NCBI GenBank assembly: GCA_045586925.1
Contig: JAZNBG010000029.1
Coordinates: forward strand, 1-5,277
Direction: 5' to 3'
DNA from: SIG440 sp045586925
GTDB taxonomy: Bacteria > Bacillota > Clostridia > Monoglobales > Monoglobaceae
Length of the DNA: 5,277 nucleotides
Shown: piece by piece, positions 5,231 through 5,277 of the stretch
How the letters are laid out: the number at the start of each line of letters is the position of its first letter
Numbering within the stretch: the stretch's first letter is position 1
Position numbers and translations under genes: made by a program
Notes under the pieces: model-generated
Database searches by the model: none
What the model saw: only the letters and a program-made list of their open reading frames with translations
Told to the model about the DNA's origin: nothing

Positions 5231-5248
5231 TTCATACATTTCATACAT
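5231..5248. repeat. 9-bp perfect tandem repeat
   Basis: TTCATACAT occurs twice in a row (5231-5239 and 5240-5248), reading ATGTATGAA twice on the - strand. It gives the Met-Tyr-Glu duplication at the start of the small upstream frame. It also overlaps a weak - strand -10-like TATGAA (5236-5231), which has TTGTTA (5259-5254) 17 bp upstream. Confidence 0.7.
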
Positions 5249-5277
5249 TATCCTAACAACTTCTTATTTGTCGCTTA

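Larger units (their letters stand above)
5113..5248 (-). pseudogene. Possible tiny gene with a one-base frameshift, upstream of the surface operon
   Basis: From ATG 5248-5246 a 27-codon frame (MYEMYERTIFNKIISELDK and so on) ends at TAG 5167-5165. Removing one T from the TTT at 5168-5170 would join it to the frame encoding SELYDYTFLDNSKRNKE, which ends at TGA 5115-5113. The combined product would be about 44 charged residues with ordinary codon use. The end of that frame would contain the ribosome site of the SLH gene, a usual operon arrangement. No good ribosome site precedes the ATG. The region also holds a 17-bp inverted repeat, which may be the real reason for its structure. I do not recognise the peptide; chance remains possible. 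Confidence 0.25.

Overview
The window looks like chromosomal DNA of an AT-rich Gram-positive anaerobe, most likely a gut-type Clostridia (Bacillota). The evidence is tRNA genes with encoded CCA ends, strong AAGGAG-type ribosome sites, lipobox lipoproteins, and a surface protein with SLH (S-layer homology) modules. I cannot name a genus from the sequence alone.

Layout. Positions 1-300 on the + strand hold tRNA-Tyr(GTA) and tRNA-Pro(CGG), each followed by its own intrinsic terminator. Positions 297-532 are mostly non-coding on the + strand. On the - strand this stretch contains a short basic reading frame (369-485) that stays open past a single TGA to 321 and carries two competing hairpins. A very good extended -10 promoter (533-561) and ribosome site then drive a small coiled-coil protein (595-924). 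The same frame continues without interruption after its TAA for 54 more codons (to 1089), so this is probably one gene of about 164 residues split by a nonsense codon.

Positions 1149-5104 are a three-gene - strand operon ending in a clear terminator. In transcription order it encodes: a secreted protein of about 685 aa with four tandem ~120-residue beta-type modules, a Pro/Glu/Lys/Thr linker and two SLH modules; a 425-aa lipoprotein with a right-handed beta-helix and a lipocalin-like C-terminal domain; and a 183-aa lipoprotein of unknown family. All three products are exported, so the operon probably builds a cell-surface assembly: one protein held by secondary cell-wall polymer and two anchored in the membrane. 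No substrate or enzymatic activity can be read from the sequence.

Upstream of the operon (5113-5248) is a 17-bp perfect inverted repeat with a 22-nt spacer. It is superimposed on what looks like a tiny frameshifted gene.

The best leads are the in-frame stop in the coiled-coil gene, the - strand leader-like ORF with alternative hairpins beside tRNA-Pro, the 60-bp tandem duplication inside the beta-helix lipoprotein gene (12 differences, all transitions), and the inverted repeat before the operon. I saw no transposase, integrase, CRISPR array or known defence gene.
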